Origin: Fluviicola sp.
Lineage (GTDB): Bacteria; Bacteroidota; Bacteroidia; Flavobacteriales_D; Crocinitomicaceae
NCBI GenBank assembly: GCA_002734085.1
Contig: NVXV01000015.1
Coordinates: 1 to 64,000 of the forward strand
DNA: 64,000 nt
Reading direction: 5' to 3'
Of this stretch, positions 35,323 through 43,690 are shown piece by piece. The position numbers were made by a program, and so were the translations under genes. Numbering within the stretch: position 1 is the first letter of the stretch; every line of letters starts with the position of its first letter. Under the pieces are notes generated by a model. It was not told the DNA's origin. It ran no database searches and saw nothing but the letters and a program-made list of their open reading frames with translations.

Positions 35323-36165
35323 TTACTTAATCTGCAGCCAATATGACCCACCATGTGTTTCAATTCCCTGAAACTTTTCATTTTTCCAAAAATCATTTAA
35401 TAGCCCATGTAGTTTTGGATTTTTGTAAATATAGTAGTTGGGCAGAATGGTATTATACTTAGTGTCATTTGCTAATAAATACATTGCTAAACCGTATTGC
35501 TCAGAGTAAAACCTATCACACATGAATTGTGGGTAATCGTATGGCAGATAGATATCGTGAATATGTACAACAACACCTTTGTTTAGTTTTGGTAAAATCT
35601 CCAGGAAGAAAACCATTGCATCTGAATTCGGTAAAATTCTGTGTGAATTATCGATAAAAAGGATATCGTTTTCTTTTAAATTCAGAATATCAGTGTAATC
35701 CACATCCTCAAATCCTCGTCTTACAACTTTGTCTGAAAGCGCATCAATTTCAGCCCTTGGGAAAGGATCGATAGAAGTGATTTTCATATTTGGATTGGTT
35801 TCCTGTTTGGCTTTAAAAGCTACTTTTGTAGAATTTCCAGATCCAACTTCTATATAGTTTTGTGGTTTGAAGTAAGCAATATTTGAATAAAGTGTAATAA
35901 TGTCTAATCCAGGTAAAAAATCGTTGTTGTAGGTCGGTTGAGAGTCGTCAGTTTCAACTTCATCTTTATTAATACTCAGTAGTGTATCCTTATATTTCAA
36001 TGCGTTTTTTAGCAATTCTGTATAAGCAGAATCATTTTTAGATATTATCTCCAATAACGATTGATGCGGTTTTTCATCTGTGTACCTTGGTTTAAAGTCT
36101 ACTTTGTAGTCGAGAAATAAATTTTGGTATCTTGACGAAAGGAATTTATATAGAGATTTAATCAT
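35323..36165 (-). CDS. Class I SAM-dependent methyltransferase
   Basis: 280 residues with a Rossmann-type methyltransferase core: motif I NYIEVGSGNSTKVAF near residue 98, an acidic strand end ITSIDPFPRAEID near 135, and DILFIDNSHRIL near 165 with later VVVHIHDIYLPYDYP. The pattern is that of the Methyltransf_24/sugar O-methyltransferase group. The substrate is unknown. It stands alone between the RHS debris and fadA, with its own 5' region 36166-36306. The 243-base gap 35080-35322 shows nothing I can name. Confidence 0.75.
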   Translation of the reverse strand: MIKSLYKFLSSRYQNLFLDYKVDFKPRYTDEKPHQSLLEIISKNDSAYTELLKNALKYKDTLLSINKDEVETDDSQPTYNNDFLPGLDIITLYSNIAYFKPQNYIEVGSGNSTKVAFKAKQETNPNMKITSIDPFPRAEIDALSDKVVRRGFEDVDYTDILNLKENDILFIDNSHRILPNSDAMVFFLEILPKLNKGVVVHIHDIYLPYDYPQFMCDRFYSEQYGLAMYLLANDTKYNTILPNYYIYKNPKLHGLLNDFWKNEKFQGIETHGGSYWLQIK

Positions 36166-36306
36166 TTTGCTTTTGATTATTAAAATTTAATATTTCGGGA
36201 CATAATCTACTTTTAAAATCCCATTTACTCTCTCGGCGGTTGTAAAAATATGAATTTTAATTGAACACAGGATGAACAAATCATTTCCACTGGGTTTAAA
36301 TATAAA

Positions 36307-36339
36307 ATGCCGTGTCAAATCAAATGTTCAACACGGCAT
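36307..36339 (-). terminator. Terminator of the fad operon
   Basis: The 9-bp stem ATGCCGTGT (36307-36315) / ACACGGCAT (36331-36339) lies 22 bases after the fadA stop on the minus strand, followed by TTTATATTT. Confidence 0.7.
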
Positions 36340-36361
36340 ATTAAATCTTATGTTTTTCGTA

Positions 36362-37543
36362 CTAGAGTCTCTCAATCACACCAGCAGCACCTTGACCTGT
36401 TCCAACGCACATGGTAACAACACCATATTTTTGATCGCGTTTTTTCAATTCATTCATGATTTGAACAGTCAGTTTTGCTCCGGTACAACCCAGTGGGTGA
36501 CCAAGTGAAATTGCTCCACCATTTACATTCACGATATCGGGATTAAGACCCGTTTCACGAATTACAGCGATGGACTGAGAAGCAAATGCTTCGTTTAACT
36601 CTACTAAGTCAATGTCATTCTGCTTAAGTCCAGCCATTTTTAAAGCACCTGGAATAGCATCTACAGGACCAATTCCCATAATTCTAGGCTCGACACCAAC
36701 AACATTGTAAGAAGCCAATCTTGCAACTGGTTCTAACCCTAGTTCTTTTACCTTTTTCTCAGACATTACTAAACAAAATGCAGCACCATCTGAAGTTTGT
36801 GAAGCATTTCCTGCCGTTACAGAACCTCCTTGCGCGAATACAGGTCTTAGTTTCGCCAAAGCTTCAGTTGAAGTTCCTTTTCTTGGTCCTTCATCGGTGT
36901 CTACAGTATAATTCTTTACCTGACGCTTTTCGTTTTGATCCAAGAAGATATGCTCAACATCAATCGGCACGATATCGTCTTTAAATCTTCCTGATTCGAT
37001 AGCTTTTAAAGCTTTTTGATGAGAATGAAATGCGAATTCATCTTGCTCCTCACGAGAAACTTTAAATTGCTTAGCTACAGCTTCTGCCGTAAGTCCCATT
37101 CCCCAATACCAGGTAGGATTTTCTTTACCTACTTTTGGATTTGGAACAATTCTCCATCCTCCCATTGCCATTACAGACATCGATTCAACACCACCAGCAA
37201 TAATACAATCTGCCATTCCAGCGTTAATCTTTGCTGATGCAATAGCAATTGTTTCAAGACCAGAAGAACAATACCTATTGACTGTCATTCCTGGAACTTT
37301 GTCCGTATCTAACCCCATTAAAGAAATCATACGACCAACATTCAGTCCTTGTTCCGCCTCTGGTGTCGCATTACCAACAATTACGTCGTCTATTTGCTTA
37401 GGATCCAAGTTCGGAACTTCTTTCATAATGTGTTTAACAACATTCGCTGCCAAATCATCCGGACGATAGAATCTAAATCCACCTTTTCCAGCTTTACCTA
37501 CCGCGGTACGATAGCCTGTTACTATGTATGCTTTGTTACTCAT
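36362..37543 (-). CDS. fadA: Acetyl-CoA acyltransferase (3-ketoacyl-CoA thiolase)
   Basis: 393 residues, typical of thiolases. The nucleophile Cys sits in NRYCSSGLETI near residue 92. The C-terminal boxes NVNGGAISLGHPLGCTGAKL (active His) and CVGTGQGAAGVIERL (active Cys) are complete. It cleaves 3-ketoacyl-CoA to acetyl-CoA and a shortened acyl-CoA, the last beta-oxidation step. It lies downstream of fadN and a MarR regulator on the same strand, with a four-helix-bundle gene between. Confidence 0.95.
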   Translation of the reverse strand: MSNKAYIVTGYRTAVGKAGKGGFRFYRPDDLAANVVKHIMKEVPNLDPKQIDDVIVGNATPEAEQGLNVGRMISLMGLDTDKVPGMTVNRYCSSGLETIAIASAKINAGMADCIIAGGVESMSVMAMGGWRIVPNPKVGKENPTWYWGMGLTAEAVAKQFKVSREEQDEFAFHSHQKALKAIESGRFKDDIVPIDVEHIFLDQNEKRQVKNYTVDTDEGPRKGTSTEALAKLRPVFAQGGSVTAGNASQTSDGAAFCLVMSEKKVKELGLEPVARLASYNVVGVEPRIMGIGPVDAIPGALKMAGLKQNDIDLVELNEAFASQSIAVIRETGLNPDIVNVNGGAISLGHPLGCTGAKLTVQIMNELKKRDQKYGVVTMCVGTGQGAAGVIERL

Positions 37544-37561
37544 TTTTTTGTATTTTAAGAT

Positions 37562-37596
37562 GTTAGATGTTAGATGTTAGACAATAGATGTTAGAC
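37562..37596 (+). repeat. Tandem GATGTTA repeats, mirrored at 38060-38085
   Basis: Tandem TAGATGT units (TTAGATGTTAGATGTTAGAC) stand on one side of the four-helix-bundle gene, and the complementary TCTAACATCTAATGTC stands on the other side near 38060-38085. The pair brackets the gene as loose inverted repeats. Similar AT-rich heptamer tracts occur at 57091-57440. Confidence 0.55.
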
Positions 37597-37665
37597 CGAA
37601 ATTGTCCAATCTATTACCAAAATCAACACCGATAATTATTCTTATTAAATTCATTTTATTTATAA

Positions 37666-38034
37666 TCAAGTATTTGAAAACAAACTTCTTTTAAAACCTA
37701 TAATCATTCTTTGAAGCTCATTAACGTCTTTAATAATCATATTAGTTTTAATCTTGTATAAGTCATTTAAGAGTATTAACTGAGTTTCTAGTTCATAAGA
37801 AGAAGACAGACTAATATTTAAGAAATTAATAAAGTCTTTTTGTGTGCTTCTACCAGATCCTTCAGCGATGTTAGACGGTATTGAAATAGAACATCTTTGA
37901 ATTTGAGATATAAGACCAAATTTTTCATCTTTAGGAACATCTTTACAAATGATATAAACTGTTTTAACAATGCTCATAGCATTCTTCCAGATATTCAATT
38001 CCCTAAAATTATGATGTCCATTTTTCATTTTCAA
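37666..38034 (-). CDS. Four-helix-bundle (S23-like) protein
   Basis: 122 residues. FRELNIWKNAMSIVKTVYIICK, then SQIQRCSISIPSNIAEGSGRSTQKDFINFLNISLSSSYELETQLIL is the signature of the 'four helix bundle' family first met as the intervening-sequence protein of 23S rRNA. In Bacteroidota such genes sit singly between unrelated genes, often within repeats, and their role is unknown. Here it separates fadN from fadA and is flanked by inverted TTAGATG repeats, so it looks inserted into the operon. Confidence 0.88.
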   Translation of the reverse strand: MKMKNGHHNFRELNIWKNAMSIVKTVYIICKDVPKDEKFGLISQIQRCSISIPSNIAEGSGRSTQKDFINFLNISLSSSYELETQLILLNDLYKIKTNMIIKDVNELQRMIIGFKRSLFSNT

Positions 38035-38094
38035 CTTTTGTCTTTTTTTAAGTTAAACCAGTCTAATGTCTAACATCTAATGTCTCAAACCTCA

Positions 38095-40500
38095 CTAATT
38101 CCTCAATACTTTCCCTTTCTTAACCATGCTTTCCAGTCTCTCCAAAGTCTTCTTCTGACCACATAGCTCTATGAAAGCCTTTCGCTCTAGATCGAGTAAA
38201 TATTGCTCTGAAACTTCTACACGTTCAGAAATATCTCCACCACAAAGCACGAAACCAAGTTTTTCGGAGATCAATTGATCGTGTTCAGACATATAGTTAC
38301 CAGATACCATGGAGTGAGCACCAACGTATACAATACCAAGGCCCTCTTGTCCCATGATTCTGATATTTTTCTCTTTTACTGGAGCTGCATAACCTTTGTT
38401 TGCCATTTCAAGACAAGCAGCTTTAGCTCGCGTAAGTTGATACTCTCTACTTACTATTACTTCGTCTGTTCCTTCGCGTAAGTAACCGAGATCAAATGCC
38501 TCGTGTGCTGAAGTAGCAACTTGAGCTTGACCAATCGTTAAGAATCTTTCTCTTAAAGCGTTAATACGGATGTCACCATCTGTTAAACCATCAGAGAAAC
38601 GTTTTGCAAATTCTTTGGAACCACCACCTCCGGGGATAAGTCCAACTCCAAATTCAACTAAACCGATGTAAGACTCAGCGTGAGCGACCACCTTATCAGC
38701 GTGCATTGAAAGTTCGCAACCTCCACCTAGAGTTAGGTTGTGAGGAGCAACAACGACAGGAGTGTCTGAGTAGCGAATACGCATCATTGTGTCCTGGAAT
38801 GTTTTTACGGCGAAGTTCAATTCATCGTAATCTTGTTCTACAGCCAACATGAAAATCATTCCTATATTTGCACCAGCACTAAAGTTTTGTCCACCGTTTG
38901 AGATGACCAACCCTTTGTGTTCTTTCTCTGCTAAATCAATTGCTTTATTGATTCCTTCAATAACACCGCTTCCAATTGTGTTCATTTTCGTGTGGAACTC
39001 TAGGTTTAAAACTCCATCACCTAAATCAACTACGGTTGTATCCGCATTTTTCCAAACGGTATTGTCATCACGAAGTGTGTCTAGCATTACTAAATGCTCA
39101 GTTCCAGGAATCGTTTTATATGATTTTGAATCAATATCAAAATACTGTTTGTTTCCTTTTTCTGTTTTGTAGAACGAAGTAGCACCAGAATCTTTCATTG
39201 TTTTTACCCAATCAGCAGCTTTTTTACCCTGCGCCTCTATAAGTTCTAAACCTTTATCGAATCCTAGAATGTCCCAGGTTTCGAAAGGACCTAATTCCCA
39301 TCCAAAACCAGCTTTCAATGCATCGTCAATTTTGTAAAGATCATCAGATATCTCAGGGATACGGTTTGTAACATAAGCAAACAATCCTCCAAACATCTGA
39401 CGATAGAAATCACCTGCCTTGTCTTTACCAGCAACAAGCATTTTCGTACGCTTCTTTAAATCATCAATTGGTTTTGTCATTTCCAAAGTTGGAAAAGATG
39501 CCTTTGCTTTCTCACGATATTCTAGGGTATCAAGGTCTAATGATAAAATTTCACTTTTGCCTTCGTCGTCTTTCACTTTTTTGTAAAATCCTTGACCTGA
39601 CTTTGAGCCTAACCAACCATTATCAACCATTTTTGAAATGTAATCGGGTAATTCAAACAGCGCTTTTTCCTCATCGTTTGGACAATTGTCTTTCAAACCA
39701 TTTGCAACGTGTACAAGTGTATCCAAACCAACAACGTCACAAGTTCTGAATGTTGCCGATTTTGGACGACCTAGAACTGGACCAGTCAATTTATCCACCT
39801 CCTCAATATTCATATCCAATTCTTTTACAGCGTGGAATAAAGCCATAATAGAATAAACACCTACTCGGTTTGCAATAAATGCTGGAGTATCTTTACAAAG
39901 AACGGTTTTCTTACCTAAGAAGCGACGACCGTAATCCATAAAGAAATCAATAATCGTTGGGTCTGTTTCTTTGGTAGGAATAATCTCTAAAAGCTGAAGG
40001 TATCTCGGTGGGTTAAAGAAGTGCGTTCCACAAAAATGCTTTTTGAAATCGTCAGAGCGACCGTCCAACATCATGTTGATCGGAATACCAGAAGTATTCG
40101 AAGTAATTAATGTACCTTTTTTACGATGTTTTTCAACGTTTTCAAATACTTGTTGTTTGATATCCAAACGTTCAATTACAACTTCAATAATCCAATCGCT
40201 GTCTGATATTTTAGACATATCGTCTTCCATATTACCTGTAGTAATACGAGATGCGAAAGACTTTTTATAAATAGGAGAGGGGTTTGATTTTAGCGCAAAA
40301 TTTAAAGAGTCATTTACAATTCTGTTACGGACAACTTTATCTTCCTTTGTTAAACCTTGTGCTTTTTCTTTGTCGTTTAGTTCTCTTGGAACTATATCAA
40401 GCAACAATACTTCACAACCGATGTTGGCAAAGTGACATGCGATTCGAGATCCCATAACACCTGAACCCAAGACGGTTACTTTGTTTATTTTTCTATTCAT
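38095..40500 (-). CDS. fadN: 3-Hydroxyacyl-CoA dehydrogenase / enoyl-CoA hydratase
   Basis: 801 residues. The dehydrogenase comes first: NAD-binding VTVLGSGVMGSRIACHFANIG at the N-terminus and FFNPPRYLQLLEIIPT near 165. The crotonase-like hydratase is at the C-terminus, with GGQNFSAGANIGM near 545 and FGVGLIPGGGGSKEFAKRF near 620. This order is reversed compared with E. coli FadB and matches Bacillus FadN. It performs the hydration and dehydrogenation steps of fatty acid beta-oxidation and works with the thiolase gene downstream. The MarR gene precedes it by 18 bases. Confidence 0.92.
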   Translation of the reverse strand: MNRKINKVTVLGSGVMGSRIACHFANIGCEVLLLDIVPRELNDKEKAQGLTKEDKVVRNRIVNDSLNFALKSNPSPIYKKSFASRITTGNMEDDMSKISDSDWIIEVVIERLDIKQQVFENVEKHRKKGTLITSNTSGIPINMMLDGRSDDFKKHFCGTHFFNPPRYLQLLEIIPTKETDPTIIDFFMDYGRRFLGKKTVLCKDTPAFIANRVGVYSIMALFHAVKELDMNIEEVDKLTGPVLGRPKSATFRTCDVVGLDTLVHVANGLKDNCPNDEEKALFELPDYISKMVDNGWLGSKSGQGFYKKVKDDEGKSEILSLDLDTLEYREKAKASFPTLEMTKPIDDLKKRTKMLVAGKDKAGDFYRQMFGGLFAYVTNRIPEISDDLYKIDDALKAGFGWELGPFETWDILGFDKGLELIEAQGKKAADWVKTMKDSGATSFYKTEKGNKQYFDIDSKSYKTIPGTEHLVMLDTLRDDNTVWKNADTTVVDLGDGVLNLEFHTKMNTIGSGVIEGINKAIDLAEKEHKGLVISNGGQNFSAGANIGMIFMLAVEQDYDELNFAVKTFQDTMMRIRYSDTPVVVAPHNLTLGGGCELSMHADKVVAHAESYIGLVEFGVGLIPGGGGSKEFAKRFSDGLTDGDIRINALRERFLTIGQAQVATSAHEAFDLGYLREGTDEVIVSREYQLTRAKAACLEMANKGYAAPVKEKNIRIMGQEGLGIVYVGAHSMVSGNYMSEHDQLISEKLGFVLCGGDISERVEVSEQYLLDLERKAFIELCGQKKTLERLESMVKKGKVLRN

Positions 40501-40518
40501 TTACTTAATTTTTATTTA

Positions 40519-40974
40519 TTAAAAAAATCGATTAATTGTTTTCAATTCGTCTTCAATATTTTCGTCAATAATTTCCATAACCTCAAAAAACGCATTGAGC
40601 TTGTTAGACGGAATTTCTTTGAAAAGCTTTTCGTTAAACGAAACAACAACTTCTTTTACTTGCTTTCTTAATTGAACCCCTTCTTCAGAAAGAAGAATGA
40701 GGACTTTCCTTTTGTCATCCTTATCTACTTTTCGAAATATTAACCCTTTGCTTTCCATTGTTTTTAAAGTTCTGGAAAGACTTGTCGGCTCCATTCCCAT
40801 TCGTGGTCCGAGTTGCGTACTAGGCGTACCTTCCTTGTCGACAATCAACAATATAAAACCAATAGACATTGTTAACCCATGTATTTTCGCCTTTTGATTA
40901 TACATGCGGGAAATCTTGTGCCACGCGTGGCGCAGATTAAAGTCGATATATTCTTCTGCTTTTGAACTATTCAT
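40519..40974 (-). CDS. MarR-family transcriptional regulator
   Basis: 151 residues with a winged helix: GTPSTQLGPRMGMEPTSLSRTLKTMESKGLIFRKVDKDDKRK in outline (recognition helix plus wing), and helical dimerisation ends. Being first in the minus-strand unit with fadN and fadA, it most likely regulates fatty acid degradation in response to acyl-CoA or fatty acids, as FadR-type MarR proteins do elsewhere (inference). Autoregulation is likely, but I cannot point to an operator in 40975-41100. Confidence 0.88.
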   Translation of the reverse strand: MNSSKAEEYIDFNLRHAWHKISRMYNQKAKIHGLTMSIGFILLIVDKEGTPSTQLGPRMGMEPTSLSRTLKTMESKGLIFRKVDKDDKRKVLILLSEEGVQLRKQVKEVVVSFNEKLFKEIPSNKLNAFFEVMEIIDENIEDELKTINRFF

Positions 40975-41100
40975 GATGCATAAAAATAGTAAAATTATTA
41001 AGCGCGCACAATAAAATTCAAAAAAGATTTTCGTTTTATAAGTTGAGTAGCAAATGAGTAGTGTTTAATAAAATATACTCAATGGAAAGAAATGATGTGG

Positions 41101-42915
41101 CTAGAGAATTTCTTTAAGGTTCCTGTACCTCTTCCTGGCTTCGGTAACGAATAGACTGCCTGGATAATTTTTCATCAATTGGAAGTAGTATTCGGATGCT
41201 TTATCGTACTCAAAAAGATGATTTTCGTAAATATTTCCAAGTTGAAATAATGCATCGTCGGCTAGGATATCGTTGGCGTGATCTTCTGTAATTTTGAGTA
41301 GTAATTCTATTGCTTTGTTCCAATCTCCCTTGAATTGAAATGCTTTAGATTTTCGCATAAGAATTTCATCTGCTAAACCGTGAAAAGGATAGGTTTTAAG
41401 TATAGAATCATACTTTTGAAAAGCTTCACCATACTTGTGTTGCTCTAAAAGCAAGTCTGCTTTTGCAAATTGCCCCATAGCTGTAAAATTACTGTCTAGC
41501 CCTAAATTATCGGTGATTAGTATAGACAGGTTCATAGCATCATTGGCAATGAGTTTTGTTGTTGATTGCTTTAATATATCCAATTGTGACTGCGCCCATT
41601 TAAAATCACCATCATAATAGAAGATTCGCGCGTTTTTGAATTTTGCTTCATAACCAATGGGTTCGAATTTAAAATCTTTTTCTACTTGCATGTAAAGCAA
41701 TGAAGCCTCCCATATATCACCTAACACTACTAGTACATCTGCCAATAAAGTCTTTACTTTTGCGTTGCTTATATCTGTGTATCTAGGGAAAGTAAGGGCA
41801 TCTTCAAGTACAGCTTTCGCATCTTCAGGTTTGTTTCCATAGAAAGCTTGAATATACGCCATCTCTCGAATTATTGGTAGTGCTTTTCCATTACGACCAA
41901 TTCTGTCTATGGTTTTTTTATACTCGTTGATTGTTTCATCAATCTGTTCAGAAGTGTAGTTTCGTTTTGTAGTGATTTCAGTATAACGAGTGTTCAATAA
42001 AGCTTCTTCAGATGCATAATAGAATGGATGATCAGGCCCTAATTCTACTACATGTTTAAAAGCTTTTCGAGCGGTTTCATAGTCCTTGTTTTGACCTGCT
42101 AGTTTGCCAATTTTGAAGACTTCACGACCATCGTTATTCAAACGTTTATCGAGTGCTTTCGCTTGGATAAGTGCACTGAAAAATTCTTTTCGTTGTACGA
42201 GAGTCCAAATCAACATTTCTGAATAAGCATGTTTATTGGGATGTTTTTGAGTTTTACGGATTAAACTATTTTTAAGCATTTCATAGCTTTCACTGTCTTC
42301 ACTTTCAAAGTCGATCATTCTGGGCATTAACATTTGAAGAGTGTTGATCATGTTTGGATTATAGTCAAGCAATTCTAGGTACTCATTAATCATTAATTCC
42401 GTTTCCCCAAGCGCTCCGTATACTTCAGCGAATTGAGCATTTAATGGATAATTGTTTTTGAGTAACGACCTGCCTTTTTCTAATGTTTGAAGTGCAAATT
42501 GATGTTTCCCCGCTTGAGAAAATGCTTTTTGAAGGTTTATTATGTCTCTGCTGCTAGGGGATAGGTTCTCTATTAATTCTTCGTATGTTTTTTCGGCTTT
42601 TTTACTATTTCCATACGCTTCATAAGCATCACCTAACATTATGTGATACTCATAATTACTTGGGTTGATGCGTATCTGATTTTCTATTAGATTTATCACA
42701 TCCTTTTCATCCTTAATATTTCTTGTGCAATCGAGGTATCTGCTGAAAATAAACTTACTCGGTTCTTTATCGTAAACTTTTTCCAAATAGGGCAAAGCCT
42801 TTTCGCAATCCCCTTCATTATAGTAGTAATTTGCTAATTTTTCATCCGTAGACTGAGAAAAACTAGAGGAGCTTACTAGTAAGATTAGGATATGTAAAAA
42901 AAGATTACTTCGCAT
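41101..42915 (-). CDS. TPR-repeat periplasmic protein
   Basis: 604 residues with signal peptide MRSNLFLHILILLVSSSSFSQS. Tetratricopeptide units fill the protein from residue 30 (YYNEGDCEKALPYLEKVYDKEP) to the end (YDKASEYYFQLMKNYPGSLF), including YGEAFQKYDSILKTYPFHGLADE. This is a scaffold for protein-protein contacts in the envelope. Its first codons overlap the end of the upstream lipoprotein gene by 11 nt, so the two form one operon and probably one complex. Confidence 0.8.
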   Translation of the reverse strand: MRSNLFLHILILLVSSSSFSQSTDEKLANYYYNEGDCEKALPYLEKVYDKEPSKFIFSRYLDCTRNIKDEKDVINLIENQIRINPSNYEYHIMLGDAYEAYGNSKKAEKTYEELIENLSPSSRDIINLQKAFSQAGKHQFALQTLEKGRSLLKNNYPLNAQFAEVYGALGETELMINEYLELLDYNPNMINTLQMLMPRMIDFESEDSESYEMLKNSLIRKTQKHPNKHAYSEMLIWTLVQRKEFFSALIQAKALDKRLNNDGREVFKIGKLAGQNKDYETARKAFKHVVELGPDHPFYYASEEALLNTRYTEITTKRNYTSEQIDETINEYKKTIDRIGRNGKALPIIREMAYIQAFYGNKPEDAKAVLEDALTFPRYTDISNAKVKTLLADVLVVLGDIWEASLLYMQVEKDFKFEPIGYEAKFKNARIFYYDGDFKWAQSQLDILKQSTTKLIANDAMNLSILITDNLGLDSNFTAMGQFAKADLLLEQHKYGEAFQKYDSILKTYPFHGLADEILMRKSKAFQFKGDWNKAIELLLKITEDHANDILADDALFQLGNIYENHLFEYDKASEYYFQLMKNYPGSLFVTEARKRYRNLKEIL

Positions 42916-43456
42916 TTTCTCGTTCTAAACTATCGGCAAAATTAGTAACTTTTGGATGAGCAGTTCTAAATTGATTTATGTACTTTGTACTTGTCTTAAT
43001 ATAGTAATTTAAAATCTCTTCAATCTCTTCAATTTTACTTTTTTCAAAATTGATATACTGCTCGTATTTTTCTCGATCGCCCACACCATTTTCAATATCA
43101 TGTTTCAGGTCCTTTAGTTTTTCTTTTACTTCGGGAATTGCATCTTTCGCTTTTGCCAAATTTCCAGTATTTGAGGACAAAGACTTTTTAGCATCCTTAT
43201 ACTTGTTCATCATGGTTGCTATTTTAAGATCAATCGTATCAGCAATGTAATTCTTTTTAACTTTATGAATCGTTTCTTCAATAGTTAAGACAATACGAGG
43301 GATTGAATCGGTGTTTTGATTTTTCGATACGGTTTCCAGACTATCAAGCTTCAGTGTCATAACTTCAATCTCTTCCAAATAAGAAGATTTTTCCTGGTCT
43401 TTACAGCTCCAAATTATTAGCGGTAATAGAATAACAAGATATTTATGTAAACTCAT
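42905..43456 (-). CDS. Coiled-coil lipoprotein
   Basis: 183 residues. The signal peptide MSLHKYLVILLPLIIWSCKDQEK has a lipobox-like Trp-Ser-Cys, so Cys18 is probably lipidated. The rest is a long Lys/Glu-rich coiled coil (YLEEIEVMTLKLDSLETVSKNQ and IPEVKEKLKDLKHDIENG). No known family. It overlaps the TPR gene and is likely its partner at the membrane. Confidence 0.7.
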   Translation of the reverse strand: MSLHKYLVILLPLIIWSCKDQEKSSYLEEIEVMTLKLDSLETVSKNQNTDSIPRIVLTIEETIHKVKKNYIADTIDLKIATMMNKYKDAKKSLSSNTGNLAKAKDAIPEVKEKLKDLKHDIENGVGDREKYEQYINFEKSKIEEIEEILNYYIKTSTKYINQFRTAHPKVTNFADSLERENAK

Positions 43457-43644
43457 ATTTTAAAATTTGTTCTAATTTACAAAGAAAACTTTGAAAATTT
43501 TTGATGGAAAAAGCCAAAGCAAGAAGATTTACAATTATTAACGAAAGAATTAGCAAAATATGATTCAAATCAATGTAATCTATTAATTAAAAAGATTAAA
43601 TAGGGTTTCTGAAAAGAGAGTGGTATTGAATGGGGACAAACAAA

Positions 43645-43670
43645 AAAAGGTGCCACATTGGACACCTTTT
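43645..43670 (-). terminator. Terminator after infB
   Basis: The stem AAAAGGTG (43645-43652) / CACCTTTT (43663-43670) lies 21 bases beyond the infB stop. On the minus strand it is followed by TTTTTTG. It closes the rimP-nusA-infB operon. Confidence 0.75.
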
Positions 43671-43690
43671 AAGTACTTATATATTAAAGT

